64,000 nt of DNA from JBOGUF01 sp050696075 (GTDB lineage: Bacteria; Chloroflexota; Chloroflexia; Thermomicrobiales; UBA6265). The translations under genes were made by a program, and so were the position numbers. Under the pieces are notes generated by a model. It did not search any database. It saw nothing but the letters and a program-made list of their open reading frames with translations, and was not told the origin of the DNA. The DNA lies in contig JBOGUF010000128.1 of assembly GCA_050696075.1 (NCBI GenBank), forward strand, positions 1-64,000. Direction: 5' to 3'. Each line of letters begins with the position of its first letter. The stretch's first letter is position 1. Positions 8,511 through 16,279 of the stretch are shown here, one piece after another.

Positions 8511-8867
8511 ATGGTCGAGTTCGTCGTCGGTGAGCTCGATGAGTTCCCAGCCGGCACGCACCGCGTCGTGAAGGCAGGGAAGGCCGAGGTCGGCGTCTTC
8601 AACGTCAACGGGGTGTTGTACGCCCTGCCGAACGTTTGTCCCCACCAGGCGGGCCCGCTCTGCACCGGACCAGTGACCGGCACGTTCGTCTGCAACGCGG
8701 AAACCGGATTCCGCCACGAATGGCGGCAAGACGGCGAGCTCGTGACCTGCCCGTGGCATGGATTGGAGTTCGAGATCGCCACCGGCCGCTGCCTTGCCTC
8801 GTCGCGCTATCGCCTGCGGACCTACGCGGTGCGGGTTGACGACGAGAAGGTGATCGTCTCGTTCTAA
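8511..8867 (+). CDS. Rieske-type [2Fe-2S] ferredoxin
   Basis: A 118-aa single-domain Rieske protein. The cluster ligands are in CPHQAGPLC (Cys-x-His) and CPWHGLEF (Cys-x2-His), followed by the typical TGRCLASSRYRLRTY strand. It has about 40 residues between the two ligand pairs, as in soluble ferredoxin-like Rieske proteins with the short HEWRQDGE loop. It has no oxygenase catalytic domain, so it would act as an electron carrier or as a small subunit working with the adjacent amidohydrolase in aromatic-acid breakdown. The start at ATG 8511 has GAGGG five bases upstream; a GTG at 8499 overlapping the previous stop is the alternative. Its stop is one base from the stop of the convergent HAD gene. 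Confidence 0.92.
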   Translation: MVEFVVGELDEFPAGTHRVVKAGKAEVGVFNVNGVLYALPNVCPHQAGPLCTGPVTGTFVCNAETGFRHEWRQDGELVTCPWHGLEFEIATGRCLASSRYRLRTYAVRVDDEKVIVSF

Positions 8868-8868
8868 C

Positions 8869-9582
8869 TCAGAAATGGTCGAGCAGATCGGCGAAGCGAT
8901 CGATCACGAGGAGTTGGCCAACACCAGTCGCCAGGTCTTGGAGTTCGAGGCCCCAGGTGTGCTCGTAGGGGATGAAGACGGCGTTGAGGCCGGCGGCGAG
9001 GGCGGGGTTGATGTCCGATTTGGGTGAGTTGCCGACCATCCAGGTGTGGGTCGGGTCGCTGGCGAGCTCGCCGAGGAGATGGAGGTAGGCGGGCACGTCC
9101 TTCTCGGGCACGATGACCTGCCGGCAAAAGTAGCCGGCGAGACCGGAGCGGTCGATCTTGAGGCGCTGTTCTTCGGCGTCGCCTTTGGTGAAGAGGATCA
9201 GGTCGTGGCGATTGGCCAAAACCTGGAGGGTGGGCTCGACACCGTCGAGCGGCTCCATTGGTTGGCTGAGGATGCGCTTACCGAACCCCATCACGGTCGC
9301 CAAAGCACCATCGTCGATCTCGCGTTCCGCCAGGCGCTCGTAGGCCGCGTGCAAATTGCGCGTGAAGCTCTTGGAGCCATAGCCGCCAGTCTTTGCGGCC
9401 GCCGTTTCGATTTCGTTGAGTGCGGCGCGGACGTCTGCTCGCGACAGCGCCGAGTGATTCAGGAAGTCGATGAAGTCTTCGACGGCGCGTTCGAAGTAGA
9501 TGTTGTTGTGCCAGAGGGTGTCGTCGGCGTCGATGATCAGATGCTGGCGCGTGGCCCTGTCCTCGCCAATGTCGTGCTGCAT
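8869..9582 (-). CDS. HAD-superfamily hydrolase (putative phosphatase)
   Basis: A 237-aa haloacid-dehalogenase-type hydrolase. Motif I is DADDTLWHN (nucleophile and acid/base Asp), motif II the Thr in LILFTKGD, and motifs III/IV are a downstream Lys and GNSPKSDINPALAAGL. The helical cap lies between residues about 35 and 110. The overall pattern resembles YjjG-like pyrimidine nucleotidases and related small-molecule phosphatases. AAAGGGAG lies 9 bases before the ATG. It is the last gene of the MarR - FAD oxidoreductase - HAD cluster, 33 bases behind the oxidoreductase, and may dephosphorylate a product of that pathway; the substrate is unknown. Confidence 0.88.
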   Translation of the reverse strand: MQHDIGEDRATRQHLIIDADDTLWHNNIYFERAVEDFIDFLNHSALSRADVRAALNEIETAAAKTGGYGSKSFTRNLHAAYERLAEREIDDGALATVMGFGKRILSQPMEPLDGVEPTLQVLANRHDLILFTKGDAEEQRLKIDRSGLAGYFCRQVIVPEKDVPAYLHLLGELASDPTHTWMVGNSPKSDINPALAAGLNAVFIPYEHTWGLELQDLATGVGQLLVIDRFADLLDHF

Positions 9583-9615
9583 CGCAATGCGCTCCCTTTG
9601 TCGTGAGAACCGGAC

Positions 9616-10728
9616 CTAGGCGAATGCCGGGGCGACGAGCCGTTCTGGACGGAAGGGGGCGAGACGCTCGTCGACCTCATCCGCGAGGATTTCCTGAGCG
9701 ACCAGTCGACCGAGCAATGGACCAAGCGTGACGGCGCTGTGAGTGACGACGAGGTAGAGCCCTTCGACACCGGGGGCTGGTCCGACGACGGAATACTCGT
9801 CGCCGGGGATGGCGCGGTAGGCGACCCGCGCGGTTTCTATCGGCACGCCCGCGAGACCCGGCAATCGCTGGACGACACGGGCGAGTAGTTCCTGGCAGAT
9901 CGCGTCGGCCACCGGCTGTCCAGGTTGCACCCGCGCGTCGAAGTCGGTGTGGCGCATCATGACGCGGCCGGCGCCGTCCGGCCGGATGTCCGTCCCTTCG
10001 TCGTGATGGACCGCGCGCGGCCGCACCGCCGCCGGGGCGGTGACGACGACCATGCCGACGGTCGGCGCCATCGGCAGCTCGATGCCGGCGAGCCGCGCCA
10101 GCTCATTCGACCAACGGCCGGTACAACTCACGACGACGTCGGCTTCGACACACTCGCCGCGGCCGGTGACGACGCCCGTGACGCGATTGCCGACGCGCAC
10201 AACCGACTGAACCCGTGTGCGCGGTCGAATCTCCGCTCCGGCCGCACGCGCCGCTCCAGAGAAGCAGCCGACCGCCTGCACCGGGTCGACGTAGCCCTCG
10301 CTGGGATAGAACGCGAACGATTCGACGCTGTCCGGCGCTACCAGATCTGGTTCAATGACCGCGAGTTCTGCAATGGGCAGGAGCTCGGCCGGGTATCCCC
10401 AGGAGCGGAGACGCGCGATGTGGTCGCGCAGGCGCTGCTCGCCTCCGGCGGAGGCGTCCCACTCGGTATTGCCGGTCAGGTGGAGCCAAGCGGACGTGCC
10501 GAGCTCGTCGGGCAGCCGGTGGTATTCATGCATGCCGCTGACATTGAGCAGGTGATAGGCGAACGGCGGCTTGTCGTTGGCGTTGAGCCAGGCGAAGCTG
10601 GCGGTGGTCGTGCCGCCGCCGAGGCGATCGGCTTCGAGCAAGGTCACGGTCGCGCCGCCCGTTGCCAGTCGATAGGCGGTGGCCGCGCCGACGATGCCGC
10701 CGCCGACGACGATGACACGCACGCTCAC
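9616..10728 (-). CDS. FAD-dependent oxidoreductase, DAO/glycine-oxidase-like family
   Basis: A 370-aa flavoenzyme of the D-amino-acid oxidase/sarcosine oxidase superfamily, which oxidises an amine or amino acid to an imine with electron transfer to oxygen or a carrier. It opens with the Rossmann dinucleotide motif VIVVGGGIVGAATAYRLA and then LLEADRLGGGTTTASFAW. Later come the DPVQAVG substrate-domain segment, VVSCTGRWSNELARLAG, and the C-terminal FAD-contact strand GLYLVVTHSAVTLGPLLGRLVAQE. GGGAGG stands 10 bases before GTG 10728, which I prefer to the ATG at 10737 that nearly touches the ribosome binding site. It follows the MarR gene by about 25 bases, so it is likely the main target of that regulator. 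Confidence 0.9.
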   Translation of the reverse strand: MSVRVIVVGGGIVGAATAYRLATGGATVTLLEADRLGGGTTTASFAWLNANDKPPFAYHLLNVSGMHEYHRLPDELGTSAWLHLTGNTEWDASAGGEQRLRDHIARLRSWGYPAELLPIAELAVIEPDLVAPDSVESFAFYPSEGYVDPVQAVGCFSGAARAAGAEIRPRTRVQSVVRVGNRVTGVVTGRGECVEADVVVSCTGRWSNELARLAGIELPMAPTVGMVVVTAPAAVRPRAVHHDEGTDIRPDGAGRVMMRHTDFDARVQPGQPVADAICQELLARVVQRLPGLAGVPIETARVAYRAIPGDEYSVVGPAPGVEGLYLVVTHSAVTLGPLLGRLVAQEILADEVDERLAPFRPERLVAPAFA

Positions 10729-10753
10729 GGAATACATTCCTCCCTACGGCCCG

Positions 10754-11209
10754 TCACGGCAGCGACTGATCGAGCTTGCGTAGCAGCACGAGGAGTTCAC
10801 GCTGCTCGTGTTCGGTCAACGCGGCGAACTTGGCGGCGACGGCGTCTTCCTGCCGGGGCACCGCGGCGTCCGCGATGGCTCGCCCTTCCGGCGTTAGGTA
10901 GAGTCGATAGGCGCGGCCGTTTTGCTCACGCCGGAGGAGGCCGCGGCGTTCCAGCTTGGCGAGTAGTTGCGAGACGTTGCCCTTGGTGACGAGCAGTTTG
11001 TCGGCGAGTTGCTGCTGGCTGATCCCTTCGTCCGCCCCAAGCTGAGCCAGGACGTCGAACTGCGCCACGCTGAGGTCCCAGCGGCGGAAGAGCTCCGCCG
11101 ACGCACGGTCGATCTTCTGGTAGGCGCGGGCCAGCCGCATCCAGGCCAGCACGGCCAGCCGCCGGGTCGATCGTAGCCGATGATCGTCGTCGTAGTCCGC
11201 ATCATCCAT
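10754..11209 (-). CDS. MarR-family transcriptional regulator
   Basis: A 151-aa dimeric winged-helix regulator. Residues about 45-115 carry the domain: FDVLAQLGADEGISQQQLADKLLVTKGNVSQLLAKLERRGLLRREQ, followed by the Arg-rich wing (NGRAYRLYLTPEG). Terminal helices give dimerisation. It is first in a three-gene operon with the FAD oxidoreductase and HAD hydrolase, so it probably represses its own operon until a small ligand binds. The ATG lacks a ribosome binding site. A TTGACG (-35) and a perfect 14-base palindrome lie immediately upstream, so the message may be leaderless and the palindrome is a strong operator candidate. Confidence 0.92.
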   Translation of the reverse strand: MDDADYDDDHRLRSTRRLAVLAWMRLARAYQKIDRASAELFRRWDLSVAQFDVLAQLGADEGISQQQLADKLLVTKGNVSQLLAKLERRGLLRREQNGRAYRLYLTPEGRAIADAAVPRQEDAVAAKFAALTEHEQRELLVLLRKLDQSLP

Positions 11210-11214
11210 GCCGG

Positions 11215-11243
11215 TAGTTTGGGCCCAAACGACGCAACGTCAA
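11215..11243 (-). promoter_or_regulatory. Putative promoter of the marR operon (leaderless layout)
   Basis: On the minus strand TTGACG (11238-11243) is followed after 17 bases by AAACTA (11215-11220), a poor -10 box, only 5 bases before the ATG. The spacing would start transcription at or next to the ATG. The -35 box is good and the -10 is weak, so activation or derepression may matter. Confidence 0.45.
11217..11230. promoter_or_regulatory. Perfect 14-bp palindrome, candidate MarR operator
   Basis: GTTTGGGCCCAAAC is a perfect 14-base palindrome lying between the -35 box and the start codon of the marR gene. MarR-family dimers usually bind inverted repeats in exactly this position. Binding here would block RNA polymerase, giving autorepression of the whole operon. 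Confidence 0.6.
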
Positions 11244-11275
11244 GGTCCGACGCCAAGGGGAGCCACGGATCGTGC

Positions 11276-11307
11276 GACGCGCCGGCGGCTTCTGCCACCG
11301 GCGCGTC
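11276..11307 (-). terminator. Stem-loop downstream of copZ
   Basis: GACGCGCCGG and CCGGCGCGTC form a perfect 10-bp GC-rich stem with a 12-base loop, between copZ and the marR promoter. There is no U-tract on the minus strand side, so it may act as a non-classical terminator or an mRNA 3'-end protector. Confidence 0.5.
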
Positions 11308-11336
11308 GCTCACGCTTGGTTGGTTTTTGCGGTCAG

Positions 11337-11555
11337 CTATTCCGCGACGGGGTAGCCGGCCTCGTCCAGTGTTTCCTTGATCCGGCCGAGGGAGACCTGA
11401 TTTGCGTCGAAGGCAATCAGGATCTGCTTGGTTTCGGCGCTGGCCTGCACCGACTCAACGCCTGGCAGGGCGCCGACTTCGTTCTGCACGGTGGCGACGC
11501 AGTGGCCGCAGGAAATGTCGGGGGCGGTCAACGTGATCTGATCGAGCGTGCTCAT
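11337..11555 (-). CDS. copZ: Copper chaperone, CopZ-like heavy-metal-associated protein
   Basis: A 72-aa single HMA-fold domain that carries Cu(I) to the copper pump. The metal site is C-G-H-C in DISCGHCVATVQNEVGALPGV, with the usual C-terminal FDANQVSLGRIKETLDEAGYPV strand-helix. The second position of the CxxC motif pair is GH rather than the MT-x-C form of the pump's own domains, a pattern common in small chaperones. AGGAGA stands 11 bases before ATG 11555; a longer frame upstream overlaps copA and has no such signal. It follows copA by 41 bases and should share its copper-controlled promoter. Confidence 0.92.
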   Translation of the reverse strand: MSTLDQITLTAPDISCGHCVATVQNEVGALPGVESVQASAETKQILIAFDANQVSLGRIKETLDEAGYPVAE

Positions 11556-11596
11556 CGTTTCTGCTTTCTCCTGTCCAATTGAACTAACGAATGTCG

Positions 11597-14500
11597 TTAC
11601 GACTCGGTCACCGTGATCGTGCCACGCATACCGGCGTCGTAGTGGCCGGGAACGTGACAACCGATCAGCAGGGTGCCGGGTTCGTCGAAGGTGTAGACGA
11701 GGGTCGCGGTGTCGCCCGCGTGCACCTCGACCGCGTAGGGGTTGTCACCTATCTCGTCCATGCCATGGACGTCTGCCATCTCCGCTTCATGCTCCGCTTG
11801 CACCTCCTCATCGCCGATGACGAGCTCATGGGGCAGTTGTCCCGTGTTGGTGAGGACGAAGGCGATCGTTTCGCCTTCCTCGACCGTGATCTCGGCCGGA
11901 TCGAATCGGAATTGGTCGTTCGCTTCAATCGTGATCGTGCGGTCGGGCAGAGCCAACGCGGCGGCGTCGGCGCTACCCCCCATCGACAACTCGGCGCCGC
12001 TCTCCGGCGCGTAAATCAAGGCCAGCGCGCCGACGCCGAGCGCGATGACCGCGATGCCGACGAGGTAGGCGTACTCACCGACCCGTGAGGCGAGGGAAGG
12101 ATGGAGAATCTCTTCCGCCGACTCCGGCCGCCGGAATCCGCGTAGCCGCAGCGCGTTGGTGACGACGCTGACGCTGCTCATCGCCATTGCCGCCGCCGCC
12201 AACACGGGGTTGAGCAGGACGTCGAAGACCGGGTAGAGCGCGCCCATCGCCACCGGAATGAGGACGATGTTGTAGGCGAAGGCCCAGAAGAGCCCCTGCT
12301 TGATGACGCTGACCGTCTTGCGGGAAAGGGCGATCGAGGTGACGATCGTCCGCAAGTCGCCGCCGATCAAGGTGACGTCGGAGGCGGCTATGGCGACGTC
12401 GGTGCCGGTGCCAATGGCGATACCGAGCTCGGACTGGGCCAGGGCGGGGGCGTCGTTGATGCCGTCGCCGACCATCGCCACGACCCGACCTTCGCCTTGC
12501 AAGGCCCGGACCTTGTCTGCCTTCTCTTCAGGGAGCACCTCGGCCAGGACGTGCTCGATCCCGACCTGGCGGGCGATAGCGTCGGCGGTGGCGCGGTTGT
12601 CGCCGGTCAGCATCCAAACGTCGAGGCCGAGCGCCTTGAGCTGGGCGACCGCTTCGCGCGACTCCGGCTTGACCGTGTCGGCGACGGCAATCAGCCCGGC
12701 AACCGCTCCGTCGACCGCAACGTACATGGGGGTTGCGCCGGTCGCGGCCAACTCCGCCGCGCGGTCTTCCAGCCCATTGGGCGAGGGTACGGTGTCGGTC
12801 ATCAGCGCCCGGTTGCCGAGCACGACGGTGCGGCCATCCACCCGCGCCCGGACCCCTTTGCCGATCACCGCCTCGAAGTCATCCGCGGCGGGAGGATCGA
12901 GGCGCTGTTCCTTGGCGCGGGCGACGATCGCCTCACCGAGCGGGTGTTCCGAGCCAACTTCGACGGCGGCAGCCAGGCGCAGCAACTCCTGTTCGGAGAG
13001 GCCGTCTGCCGCGAACACGCCGGTAACGGCCGGCTTGCCGCGGGTGATCGTGCCGGTCTTGTCGAGGACGATCGTATCGATCTTCCGCGCCTGTTCCAGC
13101 GCCTCGCCGCCGCGGATGAGGACGCCGTTCTCGGCCGCCTTCCCGGTGCCGACCATGATCGCCACCGGCGCGGCGAGGCCGAGGGCGCAGGGGCAAGCGA
13201 TAACCAGCACCGCGATCGCGGCCTGAAGCGCCATCGTCACCTGGGGGTCGGGGCCGAAGAGGAGCCACCCGAAGAAGGTTAACGTGGCCAGTGCGATCAC
13301 CGCCGGGACGAAGTAAGAGGAGATGGTGTCGGCCAGTTGCTGGATCGGCGCCTTCGACCCCTGCGCTTCTTCGACCAGGCGGACGATCTGGGCGAGCGTG
13401 GTGTCCTTGCCAACTTTGGTCGCGCGGAAGACGAAACTGCCGGTCTTGTTCAGTGTCGCGCCGATCACCTCGTCGCCGGCGCCCTTCTCGACCGGTAGGC
13501 TCTCGCCGGTCAACATGCTCTCGTCGAGCGCGGAGCGCCCTTCCTGGATGATTCCGTCGACCGGCACCTTCTCGCCGGGGCGGACGCGGACCAGATCGCC
13601 TGCCTGCACGGCCTCGACCGGAATATCCTGCTCGACGCCGTTGCGGATGACGCGGGCGGTCTTTGCTTGCAGGCCCATCAGCGCCTTGATCGCGCCGCTC
13701 GTCTGCTTCTTGGCCCGCGCCTCGAGCCAGCGCCCCATCAGGATCAAGGCGTTGATGATGACCGCCGACTCGTAGTAGAGGTGCGCGTCGAAGCCCCAAT
13801 CCATCGCCGCATCAGGCCAGAGGGTGACGAAGGCGCTGTAGCCGAAGGCGGCGTTGGTGCCGAGGACGACGAGCGTATTCATGTTTGTCGAGAAGTGCTT
13901 CGCCGCCGCCCACGCCTGCTGGTAGAAGACGCGACCGGCCCAGACCTGGACGAGCGTTGCGGCGACCAGGAGCGCCGGCGCCATCGTCTCCATCGAGACT
14001 GGCACCGGCAAATACATCGCCGCCATCATCGCGACGCCGATTACGAGACTAACCAGCGACTTGCGCTTCAGGTCGGCGACCTCGCGCTCCCGCTCGACCT
14101 CACGCGGGTCGACGTCCTCCGAAGGAGCGAGGAGCGAGGAGCGAGAATCGAGCGTTTCCTGAACGATGCGCTCCGCGCCGACGACATACCCGGCCTTCGC
14201 CACCGCGCCGCGAAGGTCGTCGAGGCGGACGGTCGCCGGATCGAAGGTAATTGACGCGTTTTCGGTGGCGAGGTTGACGCTGGCCGCGCTCACTCCCGGC
14301 ATCTTAGTGAGGGCACGCTCGACGCGGCGCACACAGGAGGCGCAGGTCATCCCCTCGATCGGCAGCACAATCTCGCCGGCGTGCGAGGGCGGCGAGGGCG
14401 GCAAGGGGGCGAGCGGCAGTTCTGGGACACCGTAGCCGGCCTTTTCAACTGCCACCTTAATGGCCGTGGCGTCGGCCCGCGCCGGATCGAACGTAACACG

Positions 14501-14680
14501 CGCCTTCTCGGTTGCCAGGTTGACGGCCGCCTCGGTGACGCCGGGCACCTTGCCCAGCGCGCGTTCGACTCTCCGCACGCACGAAGCGCAGGTCATGCCG
14601 GAGACCGGCAACGTTAGCTCTACGGCGGACGCCGCCGTGGTCCCGTCTGTCGTCGTGGTGGGGGGGGCGGTCGGTACCAT
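11597..14680 (-). CDS. copA: Copper-exporting P1B-type ATPase with C-terminal cupredoxin domain
   Basis: About 1027 aa, against roughly 750-830 for usual CopA. Order: HMA domain 1 (GMTCASC, near residue 30), HMA domain 2 (GMTCASC, near 112), a linker holding a translated heptamer array, membrane helices, the A-domain TGES, CPC in the metal-transport helix (496-498), DKTGT phosphorylation site (near 540), SEHP, GDGINDAP (near 740) and the last two transport helices. Then comes an extra hydrophobic helix (about 870-891) and a cupredoxin domain (about 911-1027). It carries type-1 copper ligands His951, Cys1008, His1013 and Met1018 (C-x4-H-x4-M) and a His/Met/Glu-rich loop. The extra helix would put the cupredoxin on the outer face, ready to accept exported copper. 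ATG 14680 is chosen; TTG 14692 is possible. Confidence 0.93.
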   Translation of the reverse strand: MVPTAPPTTTTDGTTAASAVELTLPVSGMTCASCVRRVERALGKVPGVTEAAVNLATEKARVTFDPARADATAIKVAVEKAGYGVPELPLAPLPPSPPSHAGEIVLPIEGMTCASCVRRVERALTKMPGVSAASVNLATENASITFDPATVRLDDLRGAVAKAGYVVGAERIVQETLDSRSSLLAPSEDVDPREVEREREVADLKRKSLVSLVIGVAMMAAMYLPVPVSMETMAPALLVAATLVQVWAGRVFYQQAWAAAKHFSTNMNTLVVLGTNAAFGYSAFVTLWPDAAMDWGFDAHLYYESAVIINALILMGRWLEARAKKQTSGAIKALMGLQAKTARVIRNGVEQDIPVEAVQAGDLVRVRPGEKVPVDGIIQEGRSALDESMLTGESLPVEKGAGDEVIGATLNKTGSFVFRATKVGKDTTLAQIVRLVEEAQGSKAPIQQLADTISSYFVPAVIALATLTFFGWLLFGPDPQVTMALQAAIAVLVIACPCALGLAAPVAIMVGTGKAAENGVLIRGGEALEQARKIDTIVLDKTGTITRGKPAVTGVFAADGLSEQELLRLAAAVEVGSEHPLGEAIVARAKEQRLDPPAADDFEAVIGKGVRARVDGRTVVLGNRALMTDTVPSPNGLEDRAAELAATGATPMYVAVDGAVAGLIAVADTVKPESREAVAQLKALGLDVWMLTGDNRATADAIARQVGIEHVLAEVLPEEKADKVRALQGEGRVVAMVGDGINDAPALAQSELGIAIGTGTDVAIAASDVTLIGGDLRTIVTSIALSRKTVSVIKQGLFWAFAYNIVLIPVAMGALYPVFDVLLNPVLAAAAMAMSSVSVVTNALRLRGFRRPESAEEILHPSLASRVGEYAYLVGIAVIALGVGALALIYAPESGAELSMGGSADAAALALPDRTITIEANDQFRFDPAEITVEEGETIAFVLTNTGQLPHELVIGDEEVQAEHEAEMADVHGMDEIGDNPYAVEVHAGDTATLVYTFDEPGTLLIGCHVPGHYDAGMRGTITVTES
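14124..14151. repeat. Heptamer array inside copA
   Basis: GGAGCGA occurs three times in perfect tandem (14124-14144) and once more as GAATCGA. It encodes a Ser/Leu-rich part of the linker between the second HMA domain and the first membrane helix. Three units are 21 bases, so the reading frame is kept. Confidence 0.75.
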
Positions 14681-14720
14681 CGGCTGGTCCAATCCTGTCT
14701 ACGGAGCGTCACGAGAGATG

Positions 14721-14765
14721 ATACCACCCTGGGGTATCTGATGTCATTATACCCGGTGGGGGTAT
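14721..14765. promoter_or_regulatory. Two tandem CsoR-like copper operators upstream of copA
   Basis: ATACCACCCTGGGGTAT (14721-14737) and ATACCCGGTGGGGGTAT (14749-14765) are 17-base near-palindromes with ATA/TAT ends and a G/C-tract core, 28 bases apart. This matches the known CsoR operator style. The distal copy fills the -35/-10 spacer of the copA promoter and the proximal copy covers the expected transcription start. Binding by a CsoR-type repressor would block transcription until Cu(I) is present. No csoR gene is in the window. Confidence 0.75.
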
Positions 14766-14774
14766 ATGCGTCAA
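14746..14774 (-). promoter_or_regulatory. copA-copZ promoter
   Basis: On the minus strand TTGACG (14769-14774), 17-base spacer, TATAAT (14746-14751): a near-consensus sigma-70 promoter. Such a strong promoter fits control by repression through the overlapping operators. Transcription should start near 14739, giving a leader of about 60 bases. Confidence 0.8.
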
Positions 14775-14825
14775 GCCTGCCCGATATCGCTGTCGTCGTG
14801 ACGCCGGTCGGGCTACGATATCCGC

Positions 14826-15581
14826 ATGGAAGATGAGACGCGCGATGAACCTGAAATTGATCACCAGTCGAAATCCCAAGGCCGGCGTGACCGTCAGCGC
14901 CTGATTGTGCTAGCGGCGGTGCTCGTGGTGGCGGTTGCGATCTTCGGCGCGATGGCGCTTAGCGGTGACGACGAGGCGGACGACGAACTACCAGGCGTCC
15001 CAACCCAGGTGGCGGGTCTCGCTCAGAACATCCCAGCGCCGGCAAGCTGCCAGATCGCCCCCCGTGCGGTCGCGGAGATGCAATCGCTGGTGGCGACGCC
15101 CGCGGCCAGTCCCACCGCCGAGGTTGCGGTCGCAACTCCTGATCCAGCGGAGGGTACGCCTGCGAACGCGGCGACAGTCGAGGCCATCGTCGCCGCGTAC
15201 ACGGAATCGATCGCCTGCCAGAACGCCGGGAGTTTCGCGCGGACATACGCGCTCTATACGGACGATTTTGTCCGTCGCATCCTGGGTGGCGCGTCGGCGC
15301 AGCTCGGGGTCGACCCGGCCCTGGTCGCGGTAGTCGTGGGGACGCCGACGACCGTACCGCCGATGGAGTGGACCGCCATCGTCGCGCGCGGCGCCGTCCA
15401 ACTCCTGCCCGATGGGCGAGCGAGCGCGGTCTTCGTCACCGTCACGGTGCGGGAGGCCGGCAGCAGCGACGCCACCCGGCCGCGGGTCGTCCTCTTCGTC
15501 CAGGAGGACGGCCGCTGGCTGATCGACGGGACGGTCGATCCGTCGATGGAGGCGATGCCGGAGGCATCGCCGCCTGCCTGA
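14826..15581 (+). CDS. Membrane-anchored hypothetical protein with NTF2-like C-terminal domain
   Basis: A 251-aa protein with an acidic then basic cytoplasmic N-terminus, one membrane helix (about residues 26-45, LIVLAAVLVVAVAIFGAMAL), an Ala/Pro/Thr linker and an extracytoplasmic domain from about residue 115. That domain (AIVAAYTESIACQNAGSFARTYALYTDDFVRRIL, then three strands ending FVQEDGRWLIDGTVD) resembles SnoaL/NTF2-like folds, which are common uncharacterised surface domains. I cannot name a function. It is divergent from the copper operon, with a TACGAT box ending 6 bases before the ATG, so transcription could be leaderless. Confidence 0.8.
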   Translation: MEDETRDEPEIDHQSKSQGRRDRQRLIVLAAVLVVAVAIFGAMALSGDDEADDELPGVPTQVAGLAQNIPAPASCQIAPRAVAEMQSLVATPAASPTAEVAVATPDPAEGTPANAATVEAIVAAYTESIACQNAGSFARTYALYTDDFVRRILGGASAQLGVDPALVAVVVGTPTTVPPMEWTAIVARGAVQLLPDGRASAVFVTVTVREAGSSDATRPRVVLFVQEDGRWLIDGTVDPSMEAMPEASPPA

Positions 15582-15608
15582 GCCGGTCGGGGTCGGACAT
15601 GCATCAGA

Positions 15609-15652
15609 GCTGGTTGATCAGGTTGATCGATATATGGGGATGAACAACCAGC
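15609..15652 (+). terminator. Stem-loop behind the NTF2-like gene
   Basis: GCTGGTTG (15609-15616) and CAACCAGC (15645-15652) form an 8-bp stem with a long loop, 28 bases after the stop. No U-tract follows, so terminator activity is only possible. The gap 15582-15706 holds nothing else I can identify. Confidence 0.35.
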
Positions 15653-15706
15653 CTGGGCATCGAATCACCGCCACTGACGTTCTTGAATGCCAGGGAAACC
15701 GGATGT

Positions 15707-16000
15707 TCATGCGGTTACTTTGCCAGGTACCTCCTGGGTGGTGTGAAGCACGCGACCGATGGTGATCTCGTCGTCCGTGACATGGTAGAAGATGACGTGC
15801 TGTTGGACGACGAGACCGCGGCAGTCGAGAAAGAGTTCGTCCCGTTGCCGACCGCGCTCTGGATAATCGAGTAGTGAACGCATCGCATCGTAAAGCTGGT
15901 CGCAGTAGCGGCGACGCCGCTCTTCTCCCCATCGCCGCCGCGTATAAAGAGGTGTCTCTTTTGTATGTCGCTCCGCGCGTCGACCCTAAGGGTGAGGCGG
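15707..16000 (-). pseudogene. Frameshifted ParE-like toxin gene
   Basis: Downstream of the ParD-like antitoxin two reading frames together make a ParE/RelE-fold toxin. The N-terminal part (RRRLTLRVDARSDIQ) is in one frame. The rest (YTRRRWGEERRRRYCDQL, then DYPERGRQRDELFLDCRGLVV, HVIFYHVTDDEITIGRVLH) is in the frame one base back. The break is near 15945-15963, in an A-rich run on the minus strand, consistent with a one-base deletion. The N-terminal part also lacks a good start codon. ParE toxins inhibit DNA gyrase; this one should be inactive unless the shift is programmed or a sequencing error. Confidence 0.72.
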
Positions 16001-16003
16001 CGT

Positions 16004-16279
16004 CTACGGGCAGACTTGCGGGCTCGGCTTTTCGCCCCGGCGAAAGGCTTCTTCCGCTTCACGTTTGATCTCGTCCATGAGGTCCGGCGTTAGCTCTCCG
16101 GCGTTGTCGCTCTCGAAGCCAGCCCGCACCAACTTGCGCGGCTTGAGGTAGCGTGCCTGGTTGCGCTGCTCCAGGAGCTGGAGGGCGTCGCTCAGCACGG
16201 CATCGGCGCCAGGATATTGCCCGCTCTCGATCCAGTAGCGAATTTGATCCTCGATCCGAGGGGTCAGGGTCACAGTCAT
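16004..16279 (-). CDS. parD: ParD-like type II antitoxin
   Basis: A 91-aa ribbon-helix-helix antitoxin. Residues 1-32 give the DNA-binding strand and helices (MTVTLTPRIEDQIRYWIESG-type start, then YPGADAVLSDALQLLEQR). The C-terminal part (GELTPDLMDEIKREAEEAFRRGE) is the helix that wraps the cognate ParE toxin. GGAGG stands 7 bases before the ATG. The gene is intact whereas its toxin partner, directly downstream, carries a frameshift, so the antitoxin now likely acts only as a DNA-binding protein or as an anti-addiction factor. Confidence 0.88.
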   Translation of the reverse strand: MTVTLTPRIEDQIRYWIESGQYPGADAVLSDALQLLEQRNQARYLKPRKLVRAGFESDNAGELTPDLMDEIKREAEEAFRRGEKPSPQVCP

